A stretch of 64,000 nucleotides of DNA from NCBI GenBank assembly GCA_018389105.1, contig JACATO010001663.1, positions 77,501 through 141,500 on the forward strand. The letters are read 5' to 3'. A program made the position numbers and the translations under genes. Source of the stretch: Nautilus pompilius. Taxonomy: Eukaryota; Mollusca; Cephalopoda; Nautilida; Nautilidae. The notes under the pieces were generated by a model. The model saw nothing but the letters and a program-made list of their open reading frames with translations, did no database searches and was not told where the DNA came from. Below, piece by piece: positions 34,116 to 46,216 of this stretch (position 1 is its first letter; every line of letters begins with the position of its first letter).

Positions 34116-37100
34116 CGGTATTGGGAACCAACTCTGTTCTTTTTTAAGGAAAAGGAAAAAAAAAACAACATTTTTAAAATTTGTAAATAAGGGTAATTAC
34201 TGGCCCTTTTTATCTTCCCATCTGGGATGAATTCTTTAGGGTTTGACTTGTGCCTGTTTGCTTTTTTAAGCAAGAACAGAGATTTATGAATACGTTCGCT
34301 GGATACAAAGATGCTGCAGCCATCGCTAATTTGCCAGGACTCTTTTGAACTATTTGTTTATCGATGATCATTTCGATGATTTACTGGCTGAGTACTCTAC
34401 GCGCCCGACCATAAATCGAGCTCTTCCACGATCTTACGACTCGCTCACGTGTAGAACTACAAATTTCTTTCTTTTTTTCGTCATCCCCCCCCTCCACCCT
34501 TCTCCTCTTCCAATCTGATGCGAGAAGAATCTTGGCGGATAGCCCTTTAATAATAAAAAAAAACAAAAAAACATCAGAGACTAGCATCGCATCTTTGGGT
34601 GTTCCTTTCCAAATCTTCGTTGTCAGTTCCCGAGATCTTTTAGTTCTCACAACGGTAGATTTTGGTTTTGACTGCGCGCTTTTGTGCGCCTGTTTGTGGG
34701 GGGGAGGGGGGTTTTTGACATAGTGACATGGCTGGATAACAGTATATTAATTTTAAGAACGCTGAACTGAAATATAAACATGCTGCACCGGACTATGATC
34801 TGGTGCCAACCACAGGTCGATATGGGCATATAAGAAATATTTAATTTAACTGTTCTCCTATCGATACTTCAAACATCGCTCTCGTGTGCAGTTGTCCTTA
34901 GCTCTTTCGAAATGAAAGTAGGAAAAGTAGTGATCATGAAACTTGCATCAAGGTCGTATTTCTCGCACATCTATGATGCACAGCCAAGGTACGGTGCAAG
35001 GCGAAGCACAATTATGACGTACAGACAAATGTAATGGAAGACTTCCACAGGCTGACACAAAACTGTTTTTGGCCTTCTTGAAAGAAGAGCTCTGGCGTCG
35101 CCAATATAGGTTCCGGACGTTTTGAAAGTTAAAAAAATTACTGAAATTCATTTGGATCCGACGAATAGGAAAATCGTAACCAAACATGGTTTAGATATTA
35201 GAGCAAATTAAGTTTATTGACATCTTTAGTTTCTTTTAAGTGAAGAAAATCAACAACGACAACAAGAAGATCACGGCTCAATCTGAAATTCAATTTCCTC
35301 TCTTATTTAGATACCCATTGGTTCTTAATTCACATCGAGTGCAGTAGATAAACACGTTGCTTCCTCTCGTTCTTTCCGTGTTATAGCGCATTATTTTACC
35401 CACGTTAGTTCTGCTATTACAGAAAGGCAAGACACCATCAACGAGCATCGTAAAACATGTCCTCACCCCTTTCGGTCAAGATGTTTCAGGTCTGGGTTTG
35501 GTAATTAATTAGCTTCACCTCTATCTCCCGTTAGCGTTGATAATCGGGAAAACGTTTTCACTACCATAAAAACCATCAATTATTCTTCAAAATACCTATC
35601 AGACCTTACCTCAAATATCTGAACAGCGAATTTGGTAAATCTTTTTCTTGATGTTTTTTTTTTTTTAAATTCTCGGAACCCTTGAATGTTCTAGAAGATT
35701 CTATGCTGAAAACCTTTACATAAATCAGTGTTATTCCTTAATATGGAGTTTACCACGCGTACACAGCACATTCGAGATGCCAGTGAATTAAGGAGTACTA
35801 CAATGGGGACTGAATCTACCCTGGGTTTATGTTTGGGTGTTCGGTTGATTATCCGTATCGTTGATTGTAAAAACTAAATTAACATTATTTCAAGTTTGAT
35901 ACTTTATTCCCTAACATCAGCTCTCTAAACAACTGCAGTTTTAAGACAAACTATGAGGAAATGCTTTCCTACAGCCGTAAAAAGGAGAGGACAAAGCTAC
36001 AAATAAAATATTTCTCTCGGTCGGTGAAGCGTTAAGGTTATTTTGAAATCAAAACTTATTATTACAAGGTTTTCAGACTTTTACTAACCCCACCCTAGAT
36101 AACACTCCAACCACTGTTTTATTTATTTGTTTATTTACTTATATTTTTCAGGGAATCGCGTAATTCATCATTTCGGATAAGCCGATGTTAAAATGGCACA
36201 CATTTACCTGGACATACTTACCTGAGTTTTTTGAAATGTAATTCCCGGGACCGCCAGGTTAAACGCTGTCTCACCTTTTATCGGATGTTGGTTTATGTGC
36301 ATATAACACTCACGGATTTATTGAACGTTCATACAATTTAGGTAAGTATTATTTACAATATCAGTATATTTTGTTAGGGTCCAACCTTTACAGAAGGGGC
36401 AATACAAAACGGTAGCTATTGACAGGTGGGGTGATTAAGGTCGAATTTAGGGGATTAATTACAAAACTTAAAAGAAAAGAAATTTTCTTAAATACGAAGA
36501 TTGGGGAAAACGTTAGATTTATATGAACAGCGGCTCTTTCTGTTACTTCCTGTCCTCAAATTCGCCGTTCTTTTACCTTTCCTCGCCAGGACTCTGAGAC
36601 CGAATCATCTATGGCACCGATGTCGTTATCAGTTAATAATTATTTATTAAGCTAGGCACACTAACCAAGCGAAGCACAGGCGTAGAAAAAAAAAAACAAC
36701 AGATCAAGCAATAAACAAGTTTCTACCTTTAATAAATCGAAATGTAAATGAAACTGATTTATACCTGTTGGTAATTGTTGCATGCATCTTAAAGCTGCTT
36801 CTATCAACCGGTAAATGCCGTACCAGGTTTTCCAACCGATTAATATCGAAAGTAGAACTCGAGGTCTCTTTCATGGTTGCAGCGATGATTTTAACTCTAA
36901 TGTTATGCACGACGTGTACCCATGTGCCCTTTATATGGGGAACTTTCCTTTAAACTTACAACTCCACATAAGTATGACGGCGATTCGGCAGAAGTTTCAT
37001 GCCCATACGTAAACTCGTCGAGAAGAGGAAGGGGGGTGGGGAGACTTCCCCATCTCGGAGAGATAATTAGATGACCAGGTTTGAAAAGCATTCCTTGTCG

Positions 37101-38985
37101 AAAGAGTTAACCAGTCATCGACGTTGGGGATCTCGTTTCGCCACCGCCGCCGCCGCCCACCTCCTACATACGCCGCCAGGGTGGTGGGGGGGGTCGTCGT
37201 CCGCTCGCCGGCCGTCGTCTCTACCTCTCGATGCGTGAAATCTTTAGTGATGCACAGGTTCAGCAAAACATCGCTGCCGTTTGCTGTTGTTGCTGGAACA
37301 CAATTCAAACCTCGTTCGTTCATTAACTCGCGTCTCCGTCTCCCGCCGCTCCTCCCCCAGACACGGCCCCTTCCTCGTAAGACGTGACATCATCAAAGGG
37401 CTCGCTTCCGACGCGCGACTCGCTTTGGTGCTAGTTCTTTTCAAGGCCTTACCCCCCTCATCGCCCCGTTGTCAGGCGGTCGGCCGGTAAGCCAGCCGCC
37501 TTTCACTTTCGAGATGTCCACTCTGGGCCCCTTTTTGTCTTACTGGCGAAAGCATGGCGGCGATTCCACCCTTTCAAAGGCCGTTTTTCTGGTCTCGACC
37601 GAAGTCAGGGTCTAATTTACCGCGGACCACCGCGGAGCGGGTACAATGGCTATTGGGGCGTACGGATGAAACACCCTGTTTCTCTTGATGCCTGGCTCGT
37701 CGTATGTACCCACCGATTAGGGCTGGGCTGGGGTGGGGAGTGGTCACGTTTATAAATGGGTTCTCGGAGACGTAAACATTATTTCACCGCAACCTGGGAT
37801 CTGGAAAGGATCTGTACCGGAGCGACTCTTGCGGTATCTCCCCCTCACCAACTCTTCATTTGTTCCTCACAAACAATGGATCGATACCGTGCTCTTTAGA
37901 CCGTCTTAATAGGGGACACTTGAGTCCCCACCACTAAAATCAACAACAATATACAGCCTGTCAAGCCTTTACTGTGGATAAACGCTGATGATAACATCAC
38001 GATGCTTAGTTTGTGCTTGGACTCTATTTTATATTTAGTGTTACACAATCCGCAAGAAATGCTCGACTGTTTAGCTGCATCTTTAGGGGGGCTACAAGGG
38101 CCACGTGGCACGTTTGTGGTGTTTGTTTCTGTCAGTGTGGCAGGCCCGAAGGGTACCTTGGGTCGGAGTTTCTTGTTCGGTAATTCTGGCTGGCTTCTCG
38201 CCTATCGCCAAACGAAGGCCGCGCTGAACAGAGAAACCCCCTTTTCTTTCCTTCTCGTCCGTAGTTGATCGCTCGAATGTCTTTGACCAGTATCCTTGAC
38301 AATCTGATTTAAGGACTTTCGGACGGATACCGTATCCGGGACGAACGACGCTCTGATCTTGGCCGAAATAAGTGAGGCAAATAGGGGAACAGCTCGGCGA
38401 CGATGACGACGCCTCCGAGTCGGGTGGCGGAGTTGTCCACACTCAGCGATTAGAACCGGAAGGGTTAAACACGCGCTAAGTAACCCAAGGCATTATGTCG
38501 CTCGTCACTTTCGGTGTTCACAGAACCCTGAATGCACGCACGCGGGCCCGCCGCAATAACCCTGCGAACAATCGCTGTTTGCGAAGCGGTCTTATTAGCA
38601 ATTCAGACGACGGAAACGACCCTGGAGTAGGGTCTTGAGTGAAGGGTCGCTGGAGAAACAACCGAAGTGCCACTCGCTGCCAGTGCTTTTATTTAAATCG
38701 TACGATGGGTCCAGCGGTTCGGTTACGTGATACTGTAACAGAACGATTCGGGAGGTGTGTGGGGAAGGCGACAGAACTCCCGAGGTACTGGGAGTCTGAT
38801 ATCTTGCGTATCGCACGAGCGAGAGAAAAGGTCAATGGTTCATAATAAACCACAGCTCTGTTTTATAAAGCCGCATTTTTCCTTTTAATATTTCCTACCC
38901 AGCAACGATTATAATTTTCCCCGTCCCCACCCTTTTTGAAAAATACTTTCGACTCTCTAAAAATGTAGTTTGTCGACCGATTTAA
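34116..38985. other. No certain gene; CpG-rich block at 37.1-37.65 kb
   Basis: Mostly unique DNA. At 36214-36223 and 36340-36349 there is an inverted ATACTTACCT pair. The block at about 37110-37650 is rich in CCG/CGG and CpG, with short frames but no recognisable domain. It could be a promoter region, but nothing in the sequence ties it to a gene. Confidence 0.3.
36214..36349. repeat. Inverted pair of U1-complementary ATACTTACCT words
   Basis: ATACTTACCTGAG (36214-36226) and its inverse TTTAGGTAAGTATT (36337-36350) are 114 bp apart. Each is a near-perfect splice donor on opposite strands, pointing outward. It may be a small inverted-repeat element instead of two real donors. Confidence 0.35.
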
Positions 38986-38989
38986 CAAG

Positions 38990-39165
38990 TTATCTTGCTT
39001 ATCAAAAAATGAGTTCTATTGTCTTTGCTATTTTGTCTGCAAGCTTTGTCAATGTTATTCACGTAAACCAGGAATAAAAACGGGCTCAGAAAATGACCCT
39101 GTTGCACATCACGCACTAGAGATTTTCCCAGACGACCATGATATTCCAGATAAGGCTGAGATGAT
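38990..39165 (-). pseudogene. LINE (non-LTR) reverse transcriptase fragment
   Basis: One minus-strand frame from about 39165 down to about 38990 reads YLEYHGRLGKSLVRD, then VQQGHFLSPFLFLVYVNNI, then DKACRQN and on to a stop. In known non-LTR reverse transcriptases the conserved block is G-VPQGSVLGPLLFLIYINDL, just before the catalytic YADD block. The match in order and spacing is good. Pro is replaced by Gln, Gly by Ser, and no YADD follows, so only about 55 codons of the domain survive. A frame at 39168-39353 on the same strand may be more of the element but has no motif I can name. Confidence 0.65.
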
Positions 39166-39809
39166 GTCTACCTTTTTATGCCAACAAAAGATGTACCAAA
39201 AACGAGAACTGCCCTAAGGTTTTGGTTTAGTTCTTCTATCAGAGACGGCTTGATCTCCATTTGGTTTGTGTTGTTAATTCGTGATTTCAGAACCTGGGGC
39301 CACTTTAGAAATTCTTCACCGTCGCTGTAGACCGGCTGGGTGTCTGTAAGCAATGCTTTTTGGGGGAGAAACTTTGTTCTTCAAGTATGTTTAAGAACAC
39401 TTTAGAGTTGAGACCAATGCTTCCATGGAACGGCACTTCTGAGCAAATAAAGACTTTCCTTGCAGATATAACTATAATCTTTTAGTTAAGGAGCTTGGAA
39501 AGGATATATTGATCTTAAGGGGAAATAAAAATTGTTTGTTTTGTTTTTTTTCAGAATAAACCTTGTATCGCGACTTTTTTCACAATTGACAGAATTGATG
39601 CAAATGTATTATAAAAACTCTTGATCCATTTCACTTTTTTGGATGCCGAAGAGTCGCTGTAGTTTTATGATAACTAAACTACATAAAACTAAATATAGGG
39701 TTTAGATTTAAATGTGATATTCTTCTTCTTCGAATCTGCGTACCGACGTCGGTATATAAGGCGTCTGCAAGTGGAAAACACTGGTGTCAGTTTCTTAAAC
39801 CAAGCGAGG

Positions 39810-39860
39810 ATATCATGGTAACCTTAGCAGTCCAGTGGCCTAGCCACCGGAAATATCTAC
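39810..39860 (-). mobile_element. SINE family B head fragment, copy 2
   Basis: The minus strand reads GGTGGCTAGGCCACTGGACT then GCTAAGGTTACC, parallel to AGTGGTAAACCACTGGATTA then CTAAGC in the 22.2 kb copy. Only the box A side of the tRNA-like head is recognisable. Confidence 0.35.
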
Positions 39861-40188
39861 TAATAAAAATGAAGGTGATCGGCGCCGGCGACTTAACATT
39901 GTAGTTACGCCTCTCTTGCAGTTTTTAATAGGGTAGTCACAGAAGGGGTGCTGTAGTAAAGGTAGGTAACTAGTCAACGTCCCGGCTGACAGTATTTTTT
40001 CACTTTATGATTACAGATCTTTTGTTGTTGTTGTCGTCGTCGCAAGCGGCCGACCACAGAGAAGATATCTCGCGTCGTTAACCGGACACCTGTCCTTCGG
40101 AATTTGCGACATAACGTAACGCGTTCGACAGTACCGCAACGGTGGTTACCACGCTAGAGTGTGCTGCATTCGGCTAGAACAGGTGTGT

Positions 40189-40224
<36 letters not shown>

Positions 40225-43200
40225 GCGGGGGGTTGTTGGACCAGACACTGATTAATTGCGGTACCGGGCTTGGAAATAGACTCCCTTGTCTAAGGGGGCC
40301 TGGGTGTTTGTGTACACAGGAAAAAAACTCTATCGTGACTGTCGTATAAGGTGAGAGGGGGAGGGACTCTCAACGCTAACACTCCGATAAATATAGATAG
40401 TGTCGCTGATACCGTCAGAGACAGAGAGCTTGGCCAGATCATCAGATGACGTCACTGATATGTCAGCCCGGTGAAGGATGGCCATTCATCGTTCTTTCTT
40501 CTTAAAAAAAAAGAAAAAAAATAAGGGACTCTTTCAAACCCCTCACAGCAGACAGCCGGGCAGTTTTTATTTTTTCGCCAGCCTGAGTATTTCCCCAAGA
40601 ATTCCTGTAATTCATTATGTAAAATTACGTTAGATTCGTTATTTACGGGGTCTGTCATAACCGGGGGCTATTTAAATAAATTTTCCCTTTTTTCAGTGAG
40701 TCGCTGTTCTTATCAGGCTTTTTAAGTGTACGAACATTTTAAAAGGGCCGAATGTTTGCTTTTAATGAAAGCCATTACCAGCGGCCCCTACCCTTGCTTT
40801 TAACAGTAACTTCTTTGATTCCTTGTCCAGGGGAATCGTTTAGTTCATCATGACCCGCAAGGGGTGAGGGGACAGTTGTGTAGAGCTGGAGTTAAAGGGA
40901 GGAAGAGGGGTTAGTTATGTTACCCCGTTTCGCGAGCTCCAGCGAGGCCTCTTCACAGGGACTCCCTGCCGCAGACCTCTGGACGTTGGACGCGATCTCT
41001 GATCACTCACGTGGAATTCATTTTTTTTTTTTTTTTTTAAATCTACACTGACCAAGATCAGGTGGTCGAGGGTTTTACCGATACTATCGGAAAGGATTGT
41101 CATTATAAGAGGAAGCCGTCACAACTGGTGATCGAACCGCGACTTGGTTTGCTGAACCTCCGCGTCCCTTATAGCAGTACAGAAGAGTTCTACCAGGGGC
41201 TTTCCACGTGCTGCTGAAGACCGGAGAGTTAGGCCACGCGTGGCGAGAATTCGCAACGCGTGTTAGCGATAACCATGGCACTGCGCAACCGCGTCACCTA
41301 TGTCTACAGTTGTAAGTCTATCAGTATCCGGGTCGTCGGTCGATTCGTCGTTTTATCGGCGGGAACCTTCCACTTAGGTTAGAACGGCACGTTGCATTGT
41401 GGGAGCGTTTTCTTACTTGCCGGCTGAGAGCAGCTTTCTTCGGATGTCATACGGTTCTTTGCTTTAATAGGGTTCTTTACTGTTGTGTAAACCAAAGAAA
41501 AAAAAATATATATATAGAGGGGGAGCGTGTCAAAAAATACAGAACTGTGGGCTATTTGTGGAGGTTTTGCTGACGTTATTTGCTTCCTCTCTGTCATGTA
41601 CTTCTGGAAAGTGCTTAATGAAGACAGTAAGTCACCCCTGCTTCTGTCCCTCTACCGTGCACTGGTTCTGATTTTTTACTGCGGCTCCTAATAGATATAT
41701 CTCGTTGTTAGTGTCATCAGTAATTAAAAACGATGCGATTATATGTATATAAAAACTCTGCTCTATCTTCCTTCCTCACACTTTACGTGCCGTATGCTCC
41801 AGTGGTTATGATTAGCTTTTCCATCCTCACTGGGCGGACTGAAGTTGACTGGTTCCACTGACCGTGGAATATTTATCACGGGTCGTTGAAACTCGTCACC
41901 GACTGGAGGACAAATTAATAACAGATTTCTTCCCATGCCATTCTGTCTCCGTCCATCTTCCCCTCTTCCTCTGGCGCGTACGCGACGGCTGGCTGCGAGT
42001 TCAGTTCGACAGAGAACCGAGCCGACTTTCACACAGCACCGCTCCGAGACCCGTGACATCTCGTGGCGGCGAGAACGAATGGAAACTCCCTGGTTCTTGG
42101 GTTAGGGTTAGAAAGACGAAGTAAAACAACCTAATACTCAGAAATGTAGACATTTGATATCCATTAACACGAATCTGTTCGGTGAAATTGCATACAAAAC
42201 GTGATGCTTTAGAGTGTGGCCGTCCTGGTAGAAGAAAGGGACGACATTTGTAATGGACAGAGCGTTCTGGAAGCCAATGTGGTCTTGGACACGCTGAAGT
42301 CTGGTATCAGTGGTTCAGGTCCGACGGTTATCAGTTACACTAGACGGTGCGAGGCTATGACACACACACACACAAGAAAGCGGATGACAAAGGCGGCATA
42401 TTCAGGAACAAAACGTCGCCTGTTTATCTTGAAAAACCGACATTCATCTCTACAGGAACGAACTTTAAAAGAAAGGAAAATCGAAACGAAATATGCAAAT
42501 TGAAAACAGTTACAAACTGTAACAAATAAATATGCATTAAATTTATAAATGTTTCAGTTTCGGATGAGTACATGATGATTTTTAACCCCGCACATTCATA
42601 TTACTAACACCTATTCCATTCATAATTTAAAAAAAAAAACAACAACAACATTTTTACGTTTGAAAGAGATTGAGGTGGAATTTTTACCTTTTATTATTTT
42701 GTAGTGAGGACAAACACCGGATGTCTGTGTACTTCTATTCGTTGTTGTCTTTTGAATGATTTCGAAATGCGTGATTGTCTGAAATAGAGAAGTATACCTG
42801 GACCGCGGCCACTCGCTCTGCACGGATATAGATAGCTTGACCGTGTTAGACCTTCAGTGACAGCGGTGTTTGTCATATATAATAAGTTCCATCCTTATCG
42901 ACAAATTTAAATTGTTTATAGCAAACCTGTGGACGCGTCTACACGCGTGTGTGGTGTATAGATATGATCTCCCTGATACAAAACGTATTAGGGGGTACAT
43001 TAAGGATACAGTTTATTTTTTTTAATTTAGAACAAAAAAAAATCTGTAAATATTCTTTTCTATCACAGAAGTATTTAAAGTTATTTGCCATCTCTCTGAT
43101 ACTCTGTGATCAGCGAATGTCTTCTTAATGCAGTTTCAATGATCTACCTCCCTAATGTATAACATATTCGTATCTTTGTGATGCGATAAATACATATAAT

Positions 43201-44490
43201 TAAGTATATCATTAGAAGAATGAGGAAAAATATATATTATATACAGTAGTATAATGGCGCAATTAACGTCACTTCGTTTGTGTCTAAATGCATGAAATAG
43301 GAGGCAAAAGTTCTCGTGGCAAAGTTGTCAAGGTTGGACAATTTTTAAAAATCTATTTTTTTTAAAATTAATTCGTATTTCCTGTACAAACCAGACGCCC
43401 CACCCACCGTCTTGTTACAGAACTGACGGGAAACTCACGTTTCGGGGACTGTTTCCTGTCGCCGTCAGTATTATGCCTTCTCTCACGAAGTACTGTTTCG
43501 ACGAGCAGCGATGCTAACTTGAAGTAGGGATTTTTGTTCTCTCTTCGTGGCACCGATTTCTTCGGAGAGACCGCGAATCTTCGAGAGAGAAATACAACAG
43601 AATTCTGGGATTTTGTGTGTGAAGGTTCTCTCTCGCCCATCTTCTTGGTCCGTCGCGACGTCATCCTAATGGAGGCGAATCGAATACCATGAATCTGCCC
43701 GCTTTAAGCCATCGACTCCTTTTCCAACGCCAGCCATCAAATTATTTCCTTTCATACTTGTGTAAATTTTCGCATAATACGAAAGCGAATCTAAAACAAT
43801 ATATACATACATAATTTTGTCCCGACTTCCCCCCGTTTCCATGTCCCATTTATTTAGGGAATTCAGAATGGAGGCGGATGTACTGTAAAGTCAGAAGAGG
43901 GGTTATCCGCGATGATTGCTGGACGAGTGGCCGTGAACTTCGCCAATTCTATTAATCCAACCGTCGCTCTACCAAGGCGCCGATGTGCGGAAAGGACAAT
44001 TAAATTTGTAGTAGATTCTATTAATTTCTTGTCACGGTCTTTGAATGAATAATACTGCTTATGGCAAGAAACATAATTAAAGAGGACGATTCGCCCGGGG
44101 CTATTTGCTCCATCGATTGGTCCGTGGCCCTTTCTCCAATTTGTTTTATTAGACGATGTTCTTGACTATCGCTAATTGTATATGAATATTCGAGGTTTCC
44201 TTCCAGTTGTCTGTAACTCCGCCATAGGCCGGTGTGTTTAACTCTTCGGAAGACAGCGGAATTTGTTAAACACATCCAATTGGCCTCGGATCCACGGACC
44301 CTTCGAACAGCTGCCATTGAATATGTGGCGAACGCCGGCGTTAAAGTCAAGGTTGTCTTTACAGAAAATAGGGGGCTAGTTTCTGCTAGGCTGAGGGGCT
44401 GTTTTGGGGTGCGGTGATCGGGTCTAAATCTCGACGATGGAGAAAGGGGAAACGTCTCCGAAATGTAGGTTCGCTATTTAGTTCGGCCCT
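39861..44490. other. Unique DNA without a recognised gene
   Basis: Contains the GT array at 40.2 kb, a T run at 41021-41038, a GGGTTAGGGTTAG motif at 42099-42111, a CA run near 42359-42374, and weak tRNA-like words on the minus strand at 41110-41160 (GCGGTTCGATCACC) and 43935-43985 (GGCGCCTTGGTAGAGCGACG). The minus-strand 109-codon frame at 44021-44350 has balanced composition but matches nothing I know. Confidence 0.35.
40182..40222. repeat. (GT)n microsatellite
   Basis: About 18 GT copies after a short GTGTGTGG lead. Alternating purine-pyrimidine of this length can adopt Z-DNA. Confidence 0.95.
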
Positions 44491-44495
44491 CACTA

Positions 44496-44632
44496 CAAAG
44501 GTAGCCTACTTGGACTGCTGAGGTTGACGGCCGAGTTCGAATCCCGATCGTGACGTACCTTACGTTTCTATCCCGGTTTCTTCTCGTTGTTCTTCGCAAG
44601 TGGGCCGCGGAATTTTCCTCCCACATCTAAAG
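44496..44632 (+). mobile_element. tRNA-derived SINE, family A, copy 4
   Basis: On the plus strand, a head with box A-like GGTAGCCTACTTGG and box B GAGTTCGAATCCC is preceded by GGTTGACGGCC. The body includes TTTCTTCTCGTTGTTCTTCGC and the tail TTTTCCTCCCACATCTAAAG. It shares the head-side GGTTGANGGC word and the tail with copies 3 and 6. Confidence 0.7.
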
Positions 44633-45778
44633 AGGCGGAGCAGGGAAAATGTACTAATTATTGAAAGTAGAAAGTTCATCGATAAATAATAACCTTGCAT
44701 CATCTACGATGGCTTCCTTCGTCAAAGCGAAAGTCGTGCTGCCCACAAGCGCAAATTCCAATCTATTACGGCAGGATATACCCAACATATTAACCTGTAG
44801 GTGAAGGCAAGGAGGCCTAAAATCGTACTTTATTGTCCATAACCCTAAATCCCCCTTGGGACGCCGTCTAGGTGATCTGGCAGTTTGGTCGGAAGAAGGG
44901 TCTGCTTTACTTTTCCGACCCTTGGAAATATCGAAGTCATTCCGTTAGGCAAGAAAACGCTGTCATATATTTGGTGTTGCGGAAGGAAAAGGGATGATAG
45001 GATGATCTCGATAACATAGGGGAGTTATTTTTGGAGGAGAGAATAGTTCCAGGCTTCACCTTAGTGGTTGTTTTGTTCTTTTAACTTTGTCGAATTAATA
45101 AATTTGGCAGACATCGGTCTTAAGAAACTCCTACATTTTATACAAGAAAGTGTTTAGACTGTAATCTGCTTGCCCAGTAACAAGCGACCATATCTGGAGT
45201 ATAGACAGATCATAGATAAAAAGAACAAGCTATTCCGGTTTGTGGATGATTAGAAGAACAACGTCGTGTGAGAACAGAATTTCCCATAAATCAATACCTT
45301 GGCCGAGGAATAAAAGCGTAATATCTTCGAAATATAGAGAAGCCTTAACACAACTGGTTATGAAGTTTATCAATATACATTTTTAATTTTCTTCTTTAAA
45401 TATTATTATTATTATCATTATTACCGTAAATGCCAAAGATGGTAAAGCCGGCCGACACTGACTGCCGGAAACTATAGAATGTTAGGAACGCAGAATTAAT
45501 CTGCTCGTCGTTGATTCCGATCAAATATGTCTTTATAGATTGTAGAAAATTCGTCACGGAATGCACTATATGGTGATTAATGCCTATTAAAAACATAATA
45601 AATGGCGAGGTCGTAGGAGTGTGTGTCTCTGCACATTGCCAGGACATTGGCAAACTTTATTGATTATGCTTCGTCACGTTCCTGTTTGAACGGCACCCAA
45701 TTTTTCTCTTCTTCTCTTTTTAATGGCTGCCGAAGAAGAGAACTCGCTTTGCGCTGATAACATTACAGCAGTGATTAT
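44633..45778. other. No gene seen
   Basis: AT-rich unique DNA. A short ATT run lies near 45400-45423. Confidence 0.4.
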
Positions 45779-45845
45779 TCTCTCTCTCTCTCTCTCTCCA
45801 TCTCTCTCTCTCTCTCTCTCTTCATCATCTCTCTCTCTCTCTTAA

Positions 45846-45885
<40 letters not shown>

Positions 45886-46087
45886 TCATCTCTCTCTCCC
45901 CCCTCTCTCTCTTCATCTCTCTCTCTCCTCTCTCTCTCTTCTCTCTCTCTCTCTCTCTCTCTTCATCTCTCTCTCTCTGACTCTCTCTCTCTTCATCTCT
46001 CTCTCTCCCCCCTCTCTCTCTTCATCTCTCTCTCTCTCTCTTCATCTCTCTCTGACTCTCTCTCTCTCCATCTCTCTCTCTCTCTTT

Positions 46088-46124
<37 letters not shown>

Positions 46125-46216
46125 TCTCTCTCTCCATCTCTCTCTCTCTCTCTCTCTTCATCTCTCTCGCTCTCTCTCTCCATATCTCTCTCTCTCTCTT
46201 CATCTCTCTCCCGTCT
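45779..46216. repeat. Compound (CT)n / TTCATCTCTC microsatellite, longest in window
   Basis: About 435 bp of nearly pure pyrimidine, with CT runs broken by TTCATC, CCATC and CCCCCC. The pattern matches the arrays at 1.4 kb (inverted) and 27.7 kb, so it is a recurring compound unit. The long purine/pyrimidine bias could form triplex (H-DNA). Confidence 0.95.

Noticed and set aside
36214-36226. A U1 snRNA gene start (ATACTTACCTG)
   Set aside because: Only the first 11 bases agree. The rest of U1 and the snRNA promoter elements are absent.
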